Below are positions 60,560 to 64,000 of a DNA stretch of 64,000 nt, piece after piece. The stretch spans positions 40,558,747 through 40,622,746 of the forward strand of contig NC_091941.1 in assembly GCF_041260155.1 (NCBI RefSeq). The letters are read 5' to 3'. Made by a program: the position numbers and the translations under genes. The notes under the pieces were generated by a model that saw only the letters and a program-made list of their open reading frames with translations, did no database searches and was not told the DNA's origin. Source of the DNA: Ptychodera flava (lineage: Eukaryota > Hemichordata > Enteropneusta > Ptychoderidae). Each line of letters starts with the position of its first letter. Within the stretch, counting starts at the first letter, position 1.

Positions 60560-61332
60560 TGGGAAAAAAGATCAGACCTGTAGCTGTATTGGCCAGCCAA
60601 GAAATACATATGCGCATAATAAATGAGGTACAAGATGTGACATCTTAAGGTCTAATATCCTATTAAAATTGAAGGGTATAGAACTTGTGGTTACTGAGAT
60701 ATGCATATATATGTATAATCAAGGTCAAAGGTCATTGAGGTCACGTGACATTTTGAAAAAAAAAAGTATTGCTAATAAACCCCTATATGCCAAAAATCAG
60801 ACCTCTACCTCTATTCGCTTGCCCAGAATTAGATATGTGCATAATAAATGAGGTAAAGCGTGTGTTGTCATAAGGTCTCCCATCCTACTAAATATAAAGG
60901 ACATAGCACTTGTGGTACTTATTTATTGACATAAACGTATATTTTAGGTAAAAAATCAAGTTCACATGACATTTTGTCAAAAAATTTCTATCCTATAGTT
61001 ATCCCTATATACGAAAAATCAGACATCCAGCTCTATTGGCTTGCTCAGAATTAGATATGCACATAATTAATGAGGTGCAGTATGTGGCGTCATAAGGTCT
61101 CCCATCATACCAGATATGAAGGGTGTGGCACTTGTGGTTACTGAGTTATGGACAAATATGTATATTTGAGGTCAAAGGTCATTGAGGTCACGTGACATTT
61201 TGTCAAAAAAAACTGTATTGCTAAGTTATCCCTATATACCAAAATCAGACCTCTAGCTCTATTGGCTCGCTCAAAATTAGATATGTGCATAAATAATGAG
61301 GTATAATATGTGGCGTCATCCCATCATACCAT
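60560..61332. repeat. ~225-bp tandem repeat (~3.4 copies)
   Basis: Markers tcacgtgacattttg at ~60741, ~60962 and ~61189 give periods of 221 and 227 bp; each unit also has aaaatcagacctctagctct, attggct, aattagatatgtgcataa and ataaggtctcccatcat. The last unit stops abruptly at about 61332 where LINE sequence begins. Confidence 0.85.
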
Positions 61333-61334
61333 AT

Positions 61335-62096
61335 TCCCTCTTTGAAGAAGTTGCCTCACTGAAAAATGATCTACGGTCTATCTGTGATCATTTTCAGAGC
61401 CAGTTGTTACAGACACAGAAGGCCGTTGAATTGCAGTGTCAAGATCGTGTTATTGCCGAGGTACGTGAATTGAAAAAACAATTGTCATCGTTGCGGAATT
61501 CTCTTGAGAACAAAGTGGCGGAGATCGAGGGCAAATATGCTTCAACTGTATATTCAGTCGGTGATATCATGGACAAACTTTCTTTTATTGATGATAAAAT
61601 AACAACGGCTGATACTAAGTTAGGAAAGGTAAACTTGGTGAATTCGTTTGCTGAATCTTTGAACTCCGTGTCACGTTCACGGAGAAACACCTCTGCTTCT
61701 GCGACCGCTGTGACGTCATCAATAGAGGTTGGTGTAGGTGCAACTCGTGATTGTGAGCGTGTTGTCTCCAGTGTCGCACCTCCCGCAGATCTTCATCGTC
61801 ACAATGTAGTTGGTAATATCACTCCCCAGTCGCAAACATCTCATTCAACAACACCAGAACCAATCCTGTCGAATACTCCTCGGTCTGATCCTCTACCGCC
61901 GTCTTCCGCGGTAAACCAGAGCCCAGCGAAATTCTCACGATCGACTGAGCGTTCGCCTACCATTCCAACTCCCAGTACTCCAAACGCGTACGCTAACCGG
62001 TATCAGAGTCGTCCAGATGAATCGCGTCGTAGCAGCGTTGATGAAGCTGATAGTCGGACGAGTTCTACATATCGCCGGACACAGTCTCGCATATAG
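61335..62096 (+). CDS. LINE ORF1, N-terminal part: coiled coil and Ser/Thr/Pro-rich linker
   Basis: From LFEEVASLKNDLRSICDHFQ the frame shows heptad-like segments (LQCQDRVIAEVRELKKQLSS, LRNSLENKVAEIEGKY) followed by a low-complexity Ser/Thr/Pro/Arg linker. The coiled coil of LINE ORF1p drives multimerisation and RNA binding. The frame is open upstream to an ATG at 61296, but those 13 codons come from the tandem repeat, so the true N-terminus is missing. It stops at TAG 62094-62096; the next 14 codons and the esterase continue in the same frame, so the TAG probably interrupts one longer ORF1. Confidence 0.7.
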   Translation, partial: SLFEEVASLKNDLRSICDHFQSQLLQTQKAVELQCQDRVIAEVRELKKQLSSLRNSLENKVAEIEGKYASTVYSVGDIMDKLSFIDDKITTADTKLGKVNLVNSFAESLNSVSRSRRNTSASATAVTSSIEVGVGATRDCERVVSSVAPPADLHRHNVVGNITPQSQTSHSTTPEPILSNTPRSDPLPPSSAVNQSPAKFSRSTERSPTIPTPSTPNAYANRYQSRPDESRRSSVDEADSRTSSTYRRTQSRI

Positions 62097-62138
62097 GGTC
62101 CGCATCGTCCACGATTCATAAGAGATGACGGTCGTAAC

Positions 62139-62813
62139 GTGAACTGTAATGTCCTTGTATTAGGTGATTCAATTACTAAGTACATCAACACGAGTTTGTT
62201 ATATAAGAATAAGCGTTCTGTTAAGCTTAGAGCTTCAAATATTGATGAAGCTTTTTCAAGTTTGAGAAATGTCAATAATATTGATGCAGAGATTGTAATC
62301 TTGCATATAGGGTCGAATGATGTTGGTTATTTACGTGATGATGTAATCATTGATGGAATAATTTCATTATGTAATGAAGTTAAATATGTCTGTCCTAAAG
62401 CAATGATTGTTGTGTCGGGTATCTTACCTTTCCATGGTGAATACTCCATTCTAAATAATCAAATCCAGTATATCAATGAGAAGGTTAAGAATGCATGTTC
62501 TGACACAAATCACTGCGTCTTTGTAGATCATTATAGATTAGGTAACAATAGCTACCTGTATCACAGTGACGGAATTCATATAAATTCACGAGGCACAAGT
62601 TTATTGGTGAGTGATATTAAATGGGGTGTCAGAGCAACAAAGAGAAACGATGTAACCACTCATTCTCGTACATATAGATCCCCGTCAAATTTTAGACGGG
62701 TGGATAGTAGAGATTCTTTCCAAGGAAATAGGCCCTACAGTAGAAGGCCATACTATAATTATGGCAATGGTTTATACGCTAGATATGATCAGGGTGATCG
62801 CAACCAGTTTTAG
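62139..62813 (+). CDS. LINE ORF1, C-terminal part: SGNH-type esterase domain
   Basis: NVLVLGDSITKYIN carries the block I GDS nucleophile; IVILHIGSNDVGYL carries block III GxND; YHSDGIHINSRGTSLL carries block V D-x-x-H. The catalytic Ser, Asn, Asp and His are all present. CR1-group LINEs are known to carry this esterase in ORF1, where it may act on lipids or ORF1p targeting; the exact role is unsettled. A basic Arg/Tyr-rich tail (RSPSNFRRVDSRD, YSRRPYYNYGNG) may bind RNA. In frame with the coiled-coil part across the TAG at 62094. Confidence 0.8.
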   Translation: MNCNVLVLGDSITKYINTSLLYKNKRSVKLRASNIDEAFSSLRNVNNIDAEIVILHIGSNDVGYLRDDVIIDGIISLCNEVKYVCPKAMIVVSGILPFHGEYSILNNQIQYINEKVKNACSDTNHCVFVDHYRLGNNSYLYHSDGIHINSRGTSLLVSDIKWGVRATKRNDVTTHSRTYRSPSNFRRVDSRDSFQGNRPYSRRPYYNYGNGLYARYDQGDRNQF

Positions 62814-62846
62814 ATTGTGACCAGCACAGCAGATATGTTAATGCAA

Positions 62847-62948
62847 GTTACCTGTATCACAGTGACGGAATTCATATAAATTCAGGTGGCACAGGTTTTT
62901 TGATGAGTGATATTAAATGGGGTGACAGAGCATCAAAGAGAAGCATTG
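62847..62948. repeat. ~100-bp partial repeat of the esterase block V region
   Basis: Copies 62551-62652 (tacctgtatcacagtgacgg through gatattaaatgggg) at an offset of 296 bp, with several differences. It lies after the ORF1 stop, in the inter-ORF region. Confidence 0.8.
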
Positions 62949-63187
62949 TTTCCTTTCATGTTGTTTGTTTTTAATGTCCTGGGACTGTCTAGATACAGCC
63001 ACTAATGGCTACAATGTTACACTGTGCTCCAAAAGAGTTGTTGTGTGTCCATTAACTTTTGTCAACCTGGTGCTAAATTTAGCACACCTGTTATTCTGGC
63101 TACTTTTTTCTATTTCTATTTGTAGTCAGCTGTTCATAAAGTTTTCCTTCAATTTATCCAGTTCTGTTATTCAGCTTTTACACTGAC

Positions 63188-64000
63188 ATGTGTTTTGCCT
63201 CGCAGAGACAGAGTACTGCTGTTTTAAGAAGGAATTTTAAGCGTTCTTTTTTACGTGTTGGAAGTTGGAACATCCAAGGTGGTTTATCAAAAAAATGTGG
63301 TGATGAAGATTTTCTATCAATTGTTAATCTATTTGATATAATGTGTATTCAAGAAACGTGGCTTTCAAAGTCAAACACTGTTGCTTTTGATAGTTATAGT
63401 TATTTTAGATCTGATAGAAATTTACAACATAAACGCAGTAAACGTGTTGCTGGGGGATCTGTTGTTGTATTTAAGTCATGCTTTAAGTCAGGTATCCATA
63501 AGATGAATTCAAAAATTTCTGACTTGCTCTGGGTAAAACTTGATAAGGATTTTTTCTCATTTAATAGTGATGTTTTTATGTGTTGTGTATATTTGCCTCC
63601 ACAAGGGTCTGTAATGCATGTAAATAATGATTATTTTGAAGCTCTTCATTCTGAGATTCTTGAATTTTCGAGTTTGGGAGACATAATTTTAGTAGGAGAC
63701 TTTAATGCTAGGACAGGTAATTTGCAAGATTATATTCAACATGATGACATAAATCACTGTCCTACACCTAATGATTATATTCCTGACTCCGTACATCATA
63801 GAATTTCAATGGATAATGGTAATTGTAGTATCAATCCCTTTGGGAGACAACTTATCGATCTTTGCATTCAAAACAGCTTACAGATTTTAAATGGTAGAAC
63901 TGCAGGGGATCTTTATGGAAAACCAACTTGTTACAAGAGAAATGGATTTAGTACAGTAGATTATGGTATTGTTACAAAGAATTTAGTGGACCGGATAGAT
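63188..64000 (+). CDS. LINE ORF2, endonuclease domain (partial, runs past window end)
   Basis: From ATG 63188 the frame is open to the end (271 codons). Apurinic-endonuclease motifs: VGSWNIQGG, DIMCIQETWLSK (catalytic Glu), CCVYLPPQGS, ILVGDFNARTG (Asp and Asn), FGRQLIDLCIQNSLQILNGR and FSTVDYGI. The final SDH motif and the reverse transcriptase would lie beyond the window. The frame is also open somewhat upstream of 63188, so the start is a best guess. No break seen in the visible part. Together with ORF1 it suggests a fairly young insertion. Confidence 0.85.
   Translation, partial: MCFASQRQSTAVLRRNFKRSFLRVGSWNIQGGLSKKCGDEDFLSIVNLFDIMCIQETWLSKSNTVAFDSYSYFRSDRNLQHKRSKRVAGGSVVVFKSCFKSGIHKMNSKISDLLWVKLDKDFFSFNSDVFMCCVYLPPQGSVMHVNNDYFEALHSEILEFSSLGDIILVGDFNARTGNLQDYIQHDDINHCPTPNDYIPDSVHHRISMDNGNCSINPFGRQLIDLCIQNSLQILNGRTAGDLYGKPTCYKRNGFSTVDYGIVTKNLVDRID

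Larger units (their letters stand above)
61333..64000 (+). mobile_element. CR1-like LINE with esterase-bearing ORF1 (runs off the window)
   Basis: Coiled-coil region, SGNH-esterase domain and an apurinic-type endonuclease in order, the layout of CR1-group LINEs with an esterase ORF1. The left boundary lies at the end of the tandem repeat, mid-ORF, so the 5' end is missing. ORF1 has one in-frame stop; ORF2 is open to the window end. Confidence 0.85.

Overview
The window reads as nuclear DNA from a marine invertebrate deuterostome. It is AT-rich and intron-bearing, and most of it is transposon and satellite sequence. The host exons resemble bilaterian proteins (Shisa-like, fatty-acid-binding-protein-like, CMTR1), and the repeats (CR1- and Tx1-type LINEs, Penelope-like elements, a tRNA-derived SINE, Harbinger-like DNA elements, many foldback MITEs) fit a hemichordate or cephalochordate. 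The species is a guess; a hemichordate is my first choice, with low confidence.

Host genes. (1) 14615-17306 (+): a complete four-exon Shisa-family gene with signal peptide, eight-cysteine domain, transmembrane segment and PPxY tail. (2) 27110-29918 (+): a second complete four-exon gene with the same exon plan and the same intron phases (1, 2, 1), but its ectodomain is a cysteine-free Ser/Trp repeat plus an acidic Ser stretch. (3) 46018-46224 (+): the last coding exon of a fatty-acid-binding-protein-like gene. (4) 47549-58927 (-): the last four coding exons of the mRNA cap methyltransferase CMTR1, whose final 7.4-kb intron holds a large inverted-repeat element. Genes 3 and 4 converge.

Layout. 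0-14.6 kb: inverted-repeat DNA elements (TTAA-flanked 1427-2198; nested palindromes 2462-3516; small palindromes to 4.7 kb; a TTA-flanked 3.1-kb element 6492-9606 with coding remains). 14.6-31.8 kb: the two membrane-protein genes, TA microsatellites, two copies of one short MITE family, and a 36-bp minisatellite split by a SINE. 31.8-34.4 kb: a Tx1-like LINE fragment split by an 891-bp TTAA element. 35.8-45.25 kb: two head-to-tail Harbinger-like copies loaded with a 4.76-kb foldback made of ~400-bp satellite units, Penelope-like pieces, a 358-bp tandem duplication, a CR1-like LINE tail and a Myb/SANT-type ORF. 47.5-61 kb: CMTR1 introns with a TA-flanked inverted-repeat element enclosing Penelope-like remains (49650-54304), a TTAA foldback (57008-57667), a 22-bp minisatellite and a ~225-bp tandem repeat. 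61.3-64.0 kb: a CR1-like LINE, cut at its 5' end by the repeat junction, with coiled-coil/esterase ORF1 and the start of ORF2.

No rRNA, tRNA, CRISPR array or prokaryotic operon was seen. Exon calls come from reading splice signals, phases and protein motifs by eye; no database search was run.
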